Part shown: one piece after another, positions 52,184 to 61,271 of the stretch | Layout: the number at the start of each line of letters is the position of its first letter | Numbering within the stretch: position 1 is the first letter of the stretch | DNA from: Erwinia persicina | GTDB lineage: Bacteria; Pseudomonadota; Gammaproteobacteria; Enterobacterales; Enterobacteriaceae | Direction of reading: 5' to 3' | Assembly (NCBI RefSeq): GCF_014838825.1 | Contig: NZ_JACYMO010000001.1 | Span: 310,001 to 374,000, forward strand | DNA length: 64,000 bases | Made by a program: the position numbers and the translations under genes | The notes under the pieces: model-generated | The model's input: only the letters and a program-made list of their open reading frames with translations | The model's database searches: none | Told to the model about the DNA's origin: nothing

Positions 52184-52256
52184 GGCAATTCCCCCGTAGG
52201 TTTTCGCTTCTGTGGGCTGCATATTATCAGCCACGCGGGTGACAAAAGTGTGATCT

Positions 52257-52793
52257 TCAGCTCGTTTTTTGCCGTGACGGCATCATCCTGATCAGGGTGT
52301 TATCGCGGAGAATATAATGGTGAGCCAGTGCTGCCAGCGCATGGATGCCAATCAGCCAGTAGCCCACAGGTGCCAGCACGGTATGCCAGTGGTTCAGGCT
52401 GGCGGAAAGCGCCGGACGGGCGGTCTGACTAAAGGGCATGGCCAGACCGTAAAGGCTCCACTCACTTCCCCAGAAGTAGCGTGACGCCAGCGCCAGGGCC
52501 GGCAGGGAAATGAATAGCGCATAGATGCAGGCATGGGTCAGATGACTCAGCGCGGTATGCCAGCGTTTCGGGGGCGGAATGATGGCCGGGGACCGCTGAT
52601 GCAGCCGTATCACCAGTCGCGCCACCATCGTCAGTAAGACGGTGGCCCCGGCGGTGACGTGGGTGACGGCGATGGCGTAGCCGTGCCAGCTACCCGGCCG
52701 GGCGTAGTCGCTGATCAGAATAGAGCCATAGGCCAGTAGCAGCAGCAATACCGTCAGCCAGTGCAGAAGGATCAGAGGAAATGAAAACTTCAT
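52257..52793 (-). CDS. Cytochrome b561-type protein
   Basis: 178 residues with four membrane helices. Histidines in LILLHWLTVLLLL, HVTAGATVL, LTHACIYALF and LIGIHALAALAHHYI fit the haem b ligand pattern of the bacterial cytochrome b561 (CybB/YodB) family, which moves electrons between quinol and periplasmic acceptors such as superoxide. Upstream of the GFA gene on the same strand, 73 bp apart, so the two may be co-transcribed. Confidence 0.87.
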   Translation of the reverse strand: MKFSFPLILLHWLTVLLLLLAYGSILISDYARPGSWHGYAIAVTHVTAGATVLLTMVARLVIRLHQRSPAIIPPPKRWHTALSHLTHACIYALFISLPALALASRYFWGSEWSLYGLAMPFSQTARPALSASLNHWHTVLAPVGYWLIGIHALAALAHHYILRDNTLIRMMPSRQKTS

Positions 52794-52893
52794 TTTTTAA
52801 TTCACCCGCGAAATGAACAGCCCTATTCTGCCGCGCATTGTGGCAGAATAGACACCGTGACAACACCCCTTACCCCTTCTGTGAGGCAACATC

Positions 52894-53106
52894 ATGGCCT
52901 GCCAGTCAGACTGTCCCTGCAAGAACCCGGATGCGCCAACCTATCCCGCCGGAAAAATGTTTAATGACCAGCGCGGACGCGCCCTGCTGATCACCGACAA
53001 AAACGGTCGCTTTCCCGATGCCCGCTACCGGGTGCTGGATATCCGCACCGGCCACTCAGCGGAGTACAGTTACCCGGCGTTAGTCAGAAAAGAAAAAGGC
53101 CGTTAA
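52894..53106 (+). CDS. Small conserved-looking hypothetical protein
   Basis: 70 residues, starting MACQSDCPCKNPDAPTYPAG, a cysteine-rich N-terminus that could bind a metal, followed by a basic region (LLITDKNGRFPDARYRVLD). No signal peptide or membrane segment. GAGGCAACATC precedes the ATG. Separated by 20 bp from the acetyltransferase gene downstream, probably one transcript. Function unknown. Confidence 0.6.
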   Translation: MACQSDCPCKNPDAPTYPAGKMFNDQRGRALLITDKNGRFPDARYRVLDIRTGHSAEYSYPALVRKEKGR

Positions 53107-53126
53107 CCCGGCCAGGGAGAAATGTC

Positions 53127-53564
53127 ATGTCTGTCAGGATACGCGTAGCCGTGCCCTCCGATGTTAACGGTTTATTTACCGTGCGCACCTCAGTGCAGGA
53201 AAATGTGATGACCCGCGAAGAAATGCAGGCTTTGGGCATTACAGAGGCGTCGGTCAGCGCCATGATAGCGGCGTCAGACTGTGCGTGGGTTGCCACGCAG
53301 GGCGAAGAAATCATCGGCTTTTCGATGATTATCCCGGAGGAAGCCTGCCTGTTTGCCGCCTTTGTTCTTCCCGGTCATCAGGGCAAAGGGATCGGCAAAC
53401 GGCTGGTCAGCGTGGCGGAGGATGCGCTGTTCACCCTGCATCCCTGCGCCTGGCTGGAAACCGGAAAGCGCACCCGTGCAGCGGCGTTTTACCGCCATAC
53501 TGGATGGGGGAATGAAACCGATATCGGCGACGGGGATATCCGTCTGGAAAAGCGCCGCCCCTGA
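53127..53564 (+). CDS. GNAT N-acetyltransferase
   Basis: 145 residues. Acetyl-CoA binding loop LPGHQGKGIGKRLV after strand ACLFAAFVL, and C-terminal FYRHTGWGNETDI. The N-terminal VRTSVQENVMTREEMQALGI is common in small GNATs of unknown substrate. It is preceded by CAGGGAGAA. Tail-to-tail with the sugar permease gene, 14 bp apart. Confidence 0.85.
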   Translation: MSVRIRVAVPSDVNGLFTVRTSVQENVMTREEMQALGITEASVSAMIAASDCAWVATQGEEIIGFSMIIPEEACLFAAFVLPGHQGKGIGKRLVSVAEDALFTLHPCAWLETGKRTRAAAFYRHTGWGNETDIGDGDIRLEKRRP

Positions 53565-53578
53565 AGTTATCGTCCCGG

Positions 53579-54394
53579 TTACTTCACTGCCCCTTCCGTC
53601 ACGCCGCTGATAAATTTACGCTGGAACAGTAAGAACACCGCCATCAGCGGCAGGATCACGATCATCGCTCCTGCCATCAGCACCGGAATATCAATGGTGT
53701 TGCGGTTCTGGAACAGCATCATGCCGATAGGCAGCGTGCGCAGTTCATCTTTATTGACCAGTATCAGCGGCATCAGAAACTCATTCCACGTCCAGATAAA
53801 CAGCAGCAGCGCCAGGGTGGAGAGCGTCTGTCCAATGGCTGGCACCAGCAGTCCCCAGAGGATTTTAACCCGTGATGCACCGTCCATTACCGCCGCTTCC
53901 ACCAGCTCTTTCGGTACCTGCTGGAAAGCGCTGGCGATCATCAGCGTGGTGAACGGCAGCGACAGCGCAATCTGCGGGATAATTAGTGCCAGATAGGTAT
54001 TGGTCAGCCCCATCCAGCGAAGCTCGTGATACAGCGGAATGATAAACGCCTCGCCGGGCAGAACCATACCCAGCGCAAACATGGCGGCGATCGCCCGCTT
54101 CCCCGGCACCTTCAGCCAGGCAAAGCCGAAGCCGGCCAGGATGCCGAGAAAGAGACTGCAGATCACGACCGGGATCACCACCAGCACGGAGTTCAGAAAG
54201 TAGACGTTAAAGTGTCCCTGCTGCCAGGCGGTGATGTAATTTTTAACGTTGAGTGAACCGGGCAAGGTGAACACGCCCTGAAACAGCTCCATCTGCGTTT
54301 TAAATGAGGTCAGCAGCGCCAGCAGAAACGGCAGGATGGTGAGCAGCGCCACCAGCCAAATCAGCGCGCGGGAACTCAGCGGCGTTTTGTTCAT
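53579..54394 (-). CDS. Carbohydrate ABC transporter permease (MalG/UgpE type)
   Basis: 271 residues from the ATG at 54394 with GAAGGAG upstream; the TTG at 54400 is too close to it. Six membrane helices. The EAA motif EAAVMDGASRVKILWGLLVPAI identifies the CUT1-type permease subunit. It forms a channel with the upstream permease, fed by the binding protein at 55327. Third gene of the minus-strand operon, two bases after the previous stop. Confidence 0.92.
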   Translation of the reverse strand: MNKTPLSSRALIWLVALLTILPFLLALLTSFKTQMELFQGVFTLPGSLNVKNYITAWQQGHFNVYFLNSVLVVIPVVICSLFLGILAGFGFAWLKVPGKRAIAAMFALGMVLPGEAFIIPLYHELRWMGLTNTYLALIIPQIALSLPFTTLMIASAFQQVPKELVEAAVMDGASRVKILWGLLVPAIGQTLSTLALLLFIWTWNEFLMPLILVNKDELRTLPIGMMLFQNRNTIDIPVLMAGAMIVILPLMAVFLLFQRKFISGVTEGAVK

Positions 54395-54396
54395 GA

Positions 54397-55266
54397 TCAA
54401 CGCTCCTTCAACGCCAGAAGAATCAGCCAGTTAATCAGCAGCACGATCAGCATACTGAAGACCGCAACCGAAGAGGCATAGCCAAAATAGTGCAGGTCAA
54501 AGCCCTGCTTGTACATAAAGATATTGGTCACCATTGTGGATGTCCCGGGGCCGCCCTGGGTCATGACGTACACCAGGTCGAAGGTTTTCAGGCTGGCAAT
54601 GACGGTCAGCAGCAGCGCGATCCGCACTTCGGGGCGCAACCCCGGCAGCGTGATGCGCATAAACTTCTGCCGCCGTGATGACCCGTCAAGGTCGGCCGCC
54701 TCCAGCAGCGACGGATCCATGCGCTGTAGCCCCGCCATAAACAGCACCAGACAGAAGCCAAAGAAGTACCAGGTGGCCACCATCCCGACCGCCGGCAGTG
54801 CCCAGGTAAAGTCCCCCAGCCACGACAGTGCCAGATGCGGCAGGCCCACGGCGCGCAGCAGCTGGTCAATCGGGCCAAAGGCCGGGTTATACAGCCAGCG
54901 CCACACCACGCCCAGCACCGCCATCGGCATGATGTAGGGCAGGAAAAAGAGAATACGCAGCAGGCTGCGCTCGGTATTACTGCGCATATCATTCAGGAAG
55001 CTGCACAGCAGCAGGCCGATGCCGATCGGCAGCAGCGTATAGAACAGCATCAGCAGCGCATTATTGCCCAGCGCAATCCAGAATACCGGGTCGCTGAACA
55101 TGCGCAGATAGTTACTGATACCGACAAACAGCGGTGATGAGGTGCCATCCCATTCCGTCAGGCTGATGCCCAGCGAGGCCAGCAGCGGCAGCAGGATAAA
55201 CACGGCGTACACCAGCACGGCCGGAAGAAGATAAAGAAAGTTACGCCAGGGACTCAGATTCAACAT
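54397..55266 (-). CDS. Carbohydrate ABC transporter permease (MalF/UgpA type)
   Basis: 289 residues from the ATG at 55266; a GTG at 55278 is also possible and neither has a strong ribosome-binding site. Six membrane helices, EAA motif EAADLDGSSRRQKFMRITLP, and typical opening FLYLLPAVLVYAVFILLP. CUT1-family partner of the next permease. Middle gene of the operon, 60 bp downstream of the binding-protein gene. Confidence 0.92.
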   Translation of the reverse strand: MLNLSPWRNFLYLLPAVLVYAVFILLPLLASLGISLTEWDGTSSPLFVGISNYLRMFSDPVFWIALGNNALLMLFYTLLPIGIGLLLCSFLNDMRSNTERSLLRILFFLPYIMPMAVLGVVWRWLYNPAFGPIDQLLRAVGLPHLALSWLGDFTWALPAVGMVATWYFFGFCLVLFMAGLQRMDPSLLEAADLDGSSRRQKFMRITLPGLRPEVRIALLLTVIASLKTFDLVYVMTQGGPGTSTMVTNIFMYKQGFDLHYFGYASSVAVFSMLIVLLINWLILLALKER

Positions 55267-55326
55267 AAACGTACTCACAGGCCAGAACGTCTTTAGGCCC
55301 GGCAGTGTACCGCCGGGCCATGCGGC

Positions 55327-56670
55327 TTAATGCTTCATGCTTTTCAGGTAGCGCTGATAATTGTCGTCAAAGTTCGTCACCATCTTATCGACCGTCTGGC
55401 GGCCACCGAGCAGCAGCTGGACGTTCTGATTCAGTTCGGCGTTCATGGTCGGCGTGGCCCAGTCAACGTAGTGGCCCAGCCCGTCATACTCATTGAGGGT
55501 TAACCACACCTGCCAGGCTTCTTTCAGCAGCACATTATCGGCAGGCACCTGCGCATTTTTATTCGAGCTGGCTGGCAGGAAACCGGCTTTTAACCAGCGG
55601 TCAGCCATGGCGTCTGACACCATGTAGTCAATAAAGGTCGCCGCTGCATCCTGCTGGGTTTTGTCTTTTGCCGTGCTGGTCACCGAAAAGGCCAGGTCCG
55701 TACCGCCGACCATCAAAGGATGCTTGACCCCGGCACCTGCCGGCATGGCGGCAAAGTGGATATCTTTATTATCTTTAAACTGGCCAAGGTACCAGGTACC
55801 GCTGATCAGGAAGGCTGACTGACCGTTCTGGAACAGGGTGGCCGCATCATCGTTACCAATGCCCTGGAAGCCCGGGAAGAACCAGCCTTTATCATTCCAG
55901 CTTTTCAGCATCTCTCCGGCTTTGGTCAGTTTCGGATCCTTGAAGGTACCGCCCACGTCATAGATCAGATCATCAAGCGTTTTACGGTCTTTACTGTCGA
56001 TCTGTGCCTGCCAGAGGGTACTCAGCATCTGCTGGCCCATATTGCCGTCCAGCAGGCCCAGCATCATCGGGGCTACACCCTGCTCTTTCAGCTTCGCCAT
56101 AGCGCTTTCCAGCTCCGGCAGCGTCTTCGGTACGGCAATTCCGGCTTTATCCAGCAGGGCTTTGTTGTAGTAGAGCCCGACCATCTCACCCAGACTGGCC
56201 ACGCCGTACAGCTTACCGCTGCCGAAATCACCTTTATCAGACCAGCGGTTACGCTTGAGGATGGAGTCCGGGAAGCGCTGGGTCCAGCCGTAAGTGCTGG
56301 CATAACCGTCCAGCGGGATCAGCAGCTTATCTTTGACCAGCGAGCCCATATCCCCACCGCCCTGATTGACCTGAGCAATCTGTGGGCCGTCCCCGGCGGT
56401 TAACGCCAGCTTCAGCGGAATGCGGGTGTCTTCAAAGGAGTGCACGGAGCGGTTAATAATGATGCCCGGGTTTTTCTGGGAAAAGGCTTTAATCCCTTCA
56501 TCCACGGCGGCGGTTTGCTGCGGGTAGTTGTAGATATCCCATTCATTAAGCGTGACGGCGGCATGGGCGCTTTGCGCCAGACATCCGGCCAGCGTACCCG
56601 CTGCAATCAGGCGTGAGAGCAGGCGTACGGAAGCGCGAAACTGGGACGAACGAACAGATGAATTAGACAT
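55327..56670 (-). CDS. Carbohydrate ABC transporter substrate-binding protein
   Basis: 447 residues from the ATG at 56670; ATG 56688 and GTG 56691 are alternatives. Signal peptide [19 protein letters not shown]; the internal Cys is in GCLAQ and a lipobox is weak, so it is probably a soluble periplasmic protein. Cluster-1 family features: [64 protein letters not shown]. Binds an unknown sugar; the adjacent BadF-type kinase, ROK regulator and OGA-like acetyltransferase hint at an amino sugar or glycoside. First gene of the operon. Confidence 0.9.
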   Translation of the reverse strand: MSNSSVRSSQFRASVRLLSRLIAAGTLAGCLAQSAHAAVTLNEWDIYNYPQQTAAVDEGIKAFSQKNPGIIINRSVHSFEDTRIPLKLALTAGDGPQIAQVNQGGGDMGSLVKDKLLIPLDGYASTYGWTQRFPDSILKRNRWSDKGDFGSGKLYGVASLGEMVGLYYNKALLDKAGIAVPKTLPELESAMAKLKEQGVAPMMLGLLDGNMGQQMLSTLWQAQIDSKDRKTLDDLIYDVGGTFKDPKLTKAGEMLKSWNDKGWFFPGFQGIGNDDAATLFQNGQSAFLISGTWYLGQFKDNKDIHFAAMPAGAGVKHPLMVGGTDLAFSVTSTAKDKTQQDAAATFIDYMVSDAMADRWLKAGFLPASSNKNAQVPADNVLLKEAWQVWLTLNEYDGLGHYVDWATPTMNAELNQNVQLLLGGRQTVDKMVTNFDDNYQRYLKSMKH

Positions 56671-57200
56671 AGTGCTCGGTTTCTCCATCACGGAATGGGC
56701 ATCCCTTCATCTCGACATCTGCTCATCCCGCAGACTGACGCCACGATTATTATCGCACCTCTCAATACTTACTTTAATAGGAAAACAAAGTCAAACCCCT
56801 GTCGGGGGGAATTTCCGCACTGTGATCCGGGGCGAAAAATCAGCAGGTTGCGCAGCGGACCCGCAGGTTATCGCGCCAGAACGCTGTACCTCTGGCGATC
56901 AATCCGCTATGACTCTGCACTGCCAGCACGATGCACTGATAAAATGGTCTGAAAACTAAGCCTCTGTAAAACCATATGAAAATCATATGCCGCCGCGAAT
57001 TGTCGCCACTGCACTCTCTTGTTAAATGACCAAAGCCGCAGGGCTACAGGGGAACTGATGACCGCTGTAACCGTTACCGGGCCATCTGGGGGCGTGCGTT
57101 CGCCCCGCTTTGTGAAGTAACGCAATTATTTCATCTTGAAAACTAAGTCGGCATTCATTAACGTTGAAATGGCTCAATGGCTGACCAACGAGAAGAGAAA
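56671..57200. other. Gene-free divergent promoter region, 530 bp
   Basis: No convincing ORF. It contains the direct repeat TGAAAACTAAG at 56950-56960 and 57138-57148, and a CATATG-AAAAT-CATATG dyad at 56973-56989. Likely holds promoters for the binding-protein operon (minus) and the acetyltransferase-ATPase operon (plus). Confidence 0.5.
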
Positions 57201-57800
57201 ATGAATAATCCCAGTAGGATCCGTGCGGCCACCCCCGCAGACTATCCGGCGCTGTACCGCATCTGTCTGCAAACCGCCCATGCCGGTCAGGACGCCACGG
57301 CGCTCTACTCTGACCCGGACTATCCCGGTCAGCGCTTTGCTGTGCCCTATGCCCGCTTTGCACCCGACTTCGCCTTTGTGCTCGACGTCGGCGGTGAAGT
57401 GATGGGTTACGTTGTGGCCGCACCGGATACGCGGGCGTTTGAGGCCCGGCTGAATGAATCATGGTGGCCTGCCTTACAAGAGCAGTACCGCCAGCGCCAG
57501 CCGGAAGCCCCGCTGGATGGCAACCTGCTGAACAGTATTCGCCATCCTGAGACCGCCGCGGAAGAGCTGGTCAGCGACTGGCCTGCCCATCTGCATATCA
57601 ACCTGTTACCGGCGCAGCAGAAAGGCGGCTGGGGCCGCAAAATGATTGAGCATCAGCTGAATGCGCTGCGGGCCGCAGGGGTACGTGGGGTTCATCTGGG
57701 CGTCAGTCTGCAAAACGAGCAGGTGTGTGCTTTTTACGAGCGGATGGGCTTCCGGCCCCTGCTGCGCAGCAACGCCATTTATATGGGCCAGTTACTCTGA
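57201..57800 (+). CDS. GNAT acetyltransferase of the O-GlcNAcase-associated type
   Basis: 199 residues from the ATG at 57201 (GAAGAG upstream); the longer start at 57177 is weaker. Features PADYPALYRICLQTAHAGQD, YPGQRFAVPYARFAP, DVGGEVMGYVVAAPDTRAF, HLHINLLPAQQKGGWGRKMI and GVHLGVSLQNEQVCAFYERM are those of bacterial acetyltransferases related to the C-terminal domain of eukaryotic O-GlcNAcase, often linked to amino-sugar loci. Activity unproven. Its stop codon is followed 12 bases later by the start of the transporter ATPase, so they are co-transcribed. Confidence 0.8.
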   Translation: MNNPSRIRAATPADYPALYRICLQTAHAGQDATALYSDPDYPGQRFAVPYARFAPDFAFVLDVGGEVMGYVVAAPDTRAFEARLNESWWPALQEQYRQRQPEAPLDGNLLNSIRHPETAAEELVSDWPAHLHINLLPAQQKGGWGRKMIEHQLNALRAAGVRGVHLGVSLQNEQVCAFYERMGFRPLLRSNAIYMGQLL

Positions 57801-57812
57801 GTGAGGCAGCCG

Positions 57813-58904
57813 ATGACCAGTTTGCGATTGCAGAACGTTGAAAAGTCTTACGACCATATCAGTGTGATCAAAGGCATTGATCTGACCATTAACAGCGGAG
57901 AGTTTGTGGTCTTTGTCGGGCCTTCCGGCTGCGGGAAGTCCACCCTGCTGAGGATGATTGCCGGGCTGGAGGAGATCAGCGGCGGGCAGCTGCTGATTGA
58001 TGAAGAGGACATGACGCAGCGTCCGGCCACCGAACGCGGCGTGGCGATGGTTTTCCAGTCCTACGCACTCTATCCCAATATGACGGTGCGCGGCAACCTC
58101 GCCTACCCGCTGGAGGTGGCAAAAAAACCCAAGGCAGAGATCGCCCGCGCGATTGCAGAAACCGCTGACAAACTGCACCTGACCGAATTACTCGATCGGC
58201 ACCCGCGCGCCCTGTCGGGGGGCCAGCGTCAGCGGGTGGCGATTGGCCGCGCCATTATTCGTCATCCGCGTATTTTCCTCTTTGATGAGCCGCTGTCTAA
58301 CCTGGATGCGGAGCTGCGCCTGCAGATGCGCATTGAGATTGCCCGCCTCCACGCTTCGCTCGGGAACACGATGATTTATGTGACCCATGACCAGCTGGAG
58401 GCGATGACGCTGGCCGATCGCATCGTGGTGCTGCGCCAGGGGCGTATTGAGCAGGTCGGGTCTCCGCTCTCCCTGTATCACGATCCGGATAATCTGTTCG
58501 TGGCGGGGTTTATTGGTTCGCCAAAAATGAACTTTATTGCCGGGGAGGTGCTGGCCTGTCGGGCCGGAGAAGTGCAGCTGCGCCTGCCGTCTTTAGGCAT
58601 CGACATGCTGACGCTGCCCCTGCATTCAGACTGCCATGAGGGGCAGCGGGTGACGCTGGGCATCCGGCCCGAGCATTTCCAGCCGTTCAGCGGGGAGGGC
58701 CCGGCCGCACGTTTCAGCGCGGAGCTGACCTACAGTGAACTACTGGGGCACACCAACTATCTGTACCTGAAGACCGGCAGCGACGCCATGCTGGTGGTGG
58801 AAGAGCGCGAGGTACACGAGCGGGAGATAGGGACGCCGGTGACGTGGACGATCCCCTCTGCCCACTGCCTGCTGTTTGATGAGCAGGGGCAGCGGATCCG
58901 CTAG
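57813..58904 (+). CDS. UgpC/MsmX-type ABC transporter ATP-binding protein
   Basis: 363 residues from the ATG at 57813 after GAGG; an upstream in-frame GTG at 57801 abuts the previous stop. Walker [11 protein letters not shown]-loop [12 protein letters not shown], signature LSGGQRQR, Walker [17 protein letters not shown] and a C-terminal MalK-like TOBE regulatory domain (about 240-363). It must energise the permeases on the opposite strand at 53.6-55.3 kb, since that operon has no ATPase of its own. Confidence 0.93.
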   Translation: MTSLRLQNVEKSYDHISVIKGIDLTINSGEFVVFVGPSGCGKSTLLRMIAGLEEISGGQLLIDEEDMTQRPATERGVAMVFQSYALYPNMTVRGNLAYPLEVAKKPKAEIARAIAETADKLHLTELLDRHPRALSGGQRQRVAIGRAIIRHPRIFLFDEPLSNLDAELRLQMRIEIARLHASLGNTMIYVTHDQLEAMTLADRIVVLRQGRIEQVGSPLSLYHDPDNLFVAGFIGSPKMNFIAGEVLACRAGEVQLRLPSLGIDMLTLPLHSDCHEGQRVTLGIRPEHFQPFSGEGPAARFSAELTYSELLGHTNYLYLKTGSDAMLVVEEREVHEREIGTPVTWTIPSAHCLLFDEQGQRIR

Positions 58905-58975
58905 TCGGGCCGGGGTATGGCACCGGGCGGACCGCTCACAAAGGGGACGCCACCGCATCAGGGGACATCCGCCGG

Positions 58976-60097
58976 TTATACCGGCGATTCTGCCTCGTCA
59001 TTGGCCCGGGCGGCCAGCAGATCCAGCAGCTTATTAATGGCAAACCCGGCGGCTCCAAGCGCCCACATGCGGCTCGACTCGGTGAGGAACTGCAGCGGCG
59101 TGGTTTGCGGCGTCAGCTTCAGACGATAGGCCTGGAAGTTAAGCGTTATATGATCGAGCAGAATACGGGATGCCATCTGCGGCTCCATCGCCAGATAGAC
59201 CACGTCCGGATCGTAGGCAATGGACAGGTTGGCCAGGGAGATCCCCAGATGTCGCCCCGCTTCTTCCAGCGCTTCAAGCACTTCCGGTGTCGGATTGCTG
59301 TCCAGCGACTTCAGCGTGGCTGACGTGGATTCAGGTCCGCTGACCCGCTGAAGCACCGCCCTTGAAGAAGCCACTTCTTCCAGCAGACGTAATGACCCGT
59401 CACCCAGTAACGCATGACCAATCTCTCCGGCTTTACCGTGACGCCCGCGATAGAGCTGACGATCCAGCAGAATACCTGCGCCAATACCTTTGCCATAGGT
59501 CGCGATCACCGCCGACTGTACGTTTCCCAGTTGACCAAACACCATCGCTGCCAGGGCCATCGCGTTAGCGTCATTTTCGATAAACACCGGCAGGTCAAAG
59601 CGCGCTTCAAGCAGCTGTGCTATCGGCACGTTATCCCAGTCCAGCACGTTGGAACGGATGCAGATGCCCTGCTCCGCGTCCACCAGGCCGGACAGCGCCA
59701 GGCCGATGGCACCGACGCGTTTACCTTCCACGCCGCGCAAAAATTTTGCCAGCGCATCACTGAGCTGACGTGGGGTCATTGCCCCCGACGGGATCTGCTG
59801 TTCACTGAGCAGGTTACCGTTCAGATCGGTCATCACGATCAGGTTACGTTCAGCATTGAGCTGAATGCCTACCACGCTGGCCCGGTCAGGGTTGAGGCCC
59901 AGCAGCGTTTTTGGCCGCCCCATCGATACGCGGCGCAGGCCCAGTTCCTGAATGACCTCATGGGCCAGCAGGCGGTTAGTGGCCTGGGAAACGGTCGACA
60001 TACTTAAGCCAGTCCGCACTTTCAGGTCGGACTGGCTGATGGGGGCATTTTCAACAATCAGGCGCAGAATGCGCGCGGTTACGTTTGGCGCGGTCAT
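58976..60097 (-). CDS. ROK-family transcriptional repressor
   Basis: 373 residues. N-terminal winged helix (NAPISQSDLKVRTGLSMSTVSQ) followed by a ROK sugar-kinase-like domain (VVGIQLNAERNLIVMTDLNG, IENDANAMALAAMVFG, GIGAGILLDRQLYRGRHGKAGE IGH). The Cys-rich zinc motif of NagC/Mlc is replaced by GHALLGDGS, so zinc binding is doubtful. The ATG overlaps the stop of the kinase gene (ATGA). It probably controls the surrounding carbohydrate locus by sensing its sugar or sugar phosphate. Confidence 0.9.
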   Translation of the reverse strand: MTAPNVTARILRLIVENAPISQSDLKVRTGLSMSTVSQATNRLLAHEVIQELGLRRVSMGRPKTLLGLNPDRASVVGIQLNAERNLIVMTDLNGNLLSEQQIPSGAMTPRQLSDALAKFLRGVEGKRVGAIGLALSGLVDAEQGICIRSNVLDWDNVPIAQLLEARFDLPVFIENDANAMALAAMVFGQLGNVQSAVIATYGKGIGAGILLDRQLYRGRHGKAGEIGHALLGDGSLRLLEEVASSRAVLQRVSGPESTSATLKSLDSNPTPEVLEALEEAGRHLGISLANLSIAYDPDVVYLAMEPQMASRILLDHITLNFQAYRLKLTPQTTPLQFLTESSRMWALGAAGFAINKLLDLLAARANDEAESPV

Positions 60098-60984
60098 ATA
60101 TCCCTTGTTTCTGCCAGTGAGGCGTTATGGCGGGCCAGATAAAGTGCGCCCGCCAGGGCATCCTGCCGGGGAGCCACCAGCAGCGTGCGGACCGCGTCAG
60201 GCAGCCAGCGTTCAACAGGTGAGGCCAGCCCGCCCATCAGGGCAATGCGCCCGTTACTAAGGCGGTGCAGACGGCGCACCAGCAGAGCGATGTCGTCAGC
60301 GGTCTGTTGGATCAGCGCCACGGCATGAGGATCGCCAGCGTGGGCGGCGCTAAACACGTCGGGCACGACGCTGGCCCAGTCGCCCGGCGTGGCGGTGCGC
60401 GTCCAGAGTAGCATTGACTCTGCACTCTGCTGAAAGCGCGCCATCACGCTGTGAGTCAAGTCCGTTTTTGCGATGATATCTTCATGGGCCAGCAGCGCCA
60501 GACGCAGGGTCCGGCGGCCAAGGTCGGCACCTGCCCCCTGGTCTGACAGTGCGAAGCCCCAGCCGCCGAGCAGCGTAAAATGCTCCCCGTTCCAGGCCGC
60601 ACCCTGGCTGCCGGTGCCGACAATCAGCACGGCACCTGGCTGGCCGTCGTGCGCCCCGGCACAGGCAATTTCAACATCGGTGATGGCCTGCACAGCGGCA
60701 CAGGCAGGCCGCCAGCTGGCGAGGCGTGCCTGTACCGAGGCGACATTGGCCCCGGCCAGTCCGGCGACCAGGGCGGTTCTGGTCAGTGCATCGGGCGGCA
60801 GGCCTGCTTCTGCGATGGTCCGGGCGATAAGCTGATCTGTCCCCTGGATAGCCTGCGCGTAATCGGACCAGACATTGGCCGGTCCGCCGGTGGTTTCGGC
60901 CAGCACGCGGCCGCTGTAATCGGTTAGCCGCGCACGGCTGCGCGTGCCTCCGCCGTCAATACCGAGGAGATAGTCTGGGTGCAC
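60094..60984 (-). CDS. BadF/BadG-type ATPase, probable N-acetylglucosamine/glucosamine kinase
   Basis: 296 residues from a GTG at 60984 with GGAGG six bases upstream; the ORF extends 35 codons further but that part is AT-rich promoter. ASKHA fold: LLGIDGGGTRSRARLTD (phosphate-1), IVGTGSQGAAWNG (phosphate-2), LSDQGAGADLGRR and ALMGGLASPV. These match GspK/NAGK-type kinases of the BadF family. It would phosphorylate the imported sugar in the cytoplasm. Translationally coupled to the ROK regulator; divergent from the Gfo/Idh gene. Confidence 0.85.
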   Translation of the reverse strand: MHPDYLLGIDGGGTRSRARLTDYSGRVLAETTGGPANVWSDYAQAIQGTDQLIARTIAEAGLPPDALTRTALVAGLAGANVASVQARLASWRPACAAVQAITDVEIACAGAHDGQPGAVLIVGTGSQGAAWNGEHFTLLGGWGFALSDQGAGADLGRRTLRLALLAHEDIIAKTDLTHSVMARFQQSAESMLLWTRTATPGDWASVVPDVFSAAHAGDPHAVALIQQTADDIALLVRRLHRLSNGRIALMGGLASPVERWLPDAVRTLLVAPRQDALAGALYLARHNASLAETRDI

Positions 60985-61099
60985 GCGTTTCCTCCCAATT
61001 AAGCCAGGTGAACAGAGGTGACTGTAGTGTGCGAACGATAGGTGAAAAAAACTTAAATCGCAATAACAAATAAATATGACGAAAATCATACAATGTTAA

Positions 61100-61115
61100 A
61101 TTGATTAAAATCAAT
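61100..61115. promoter_or_regulatory. Dyad in the kinase/oxidoreductase divergent promoter
   Basis: ATTGAT-TAAA-ATCAAT, a perfect 6-bp dyad in the AT-rich 287-bp intergenic region (60985-61271). ROK repressors often bind AT-rich dyads, so it is a candidate site for the regulator at 58976. Confidence 0.35.
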
Positions 61116-61271
61116 ATATTAAGATTTTTATCCCGTAAGTGTGATGGCGCGTATATTGACATTACTTTTTCTGTCGTAATAAGTTGGTGGTCAGATAATC
61201 TCCAGCTGACGCCCCTTTCGGGTCAGCTTACCGTTACCTCATGCTTCGGCATTTCCGTCAGGGGTTTTAAC

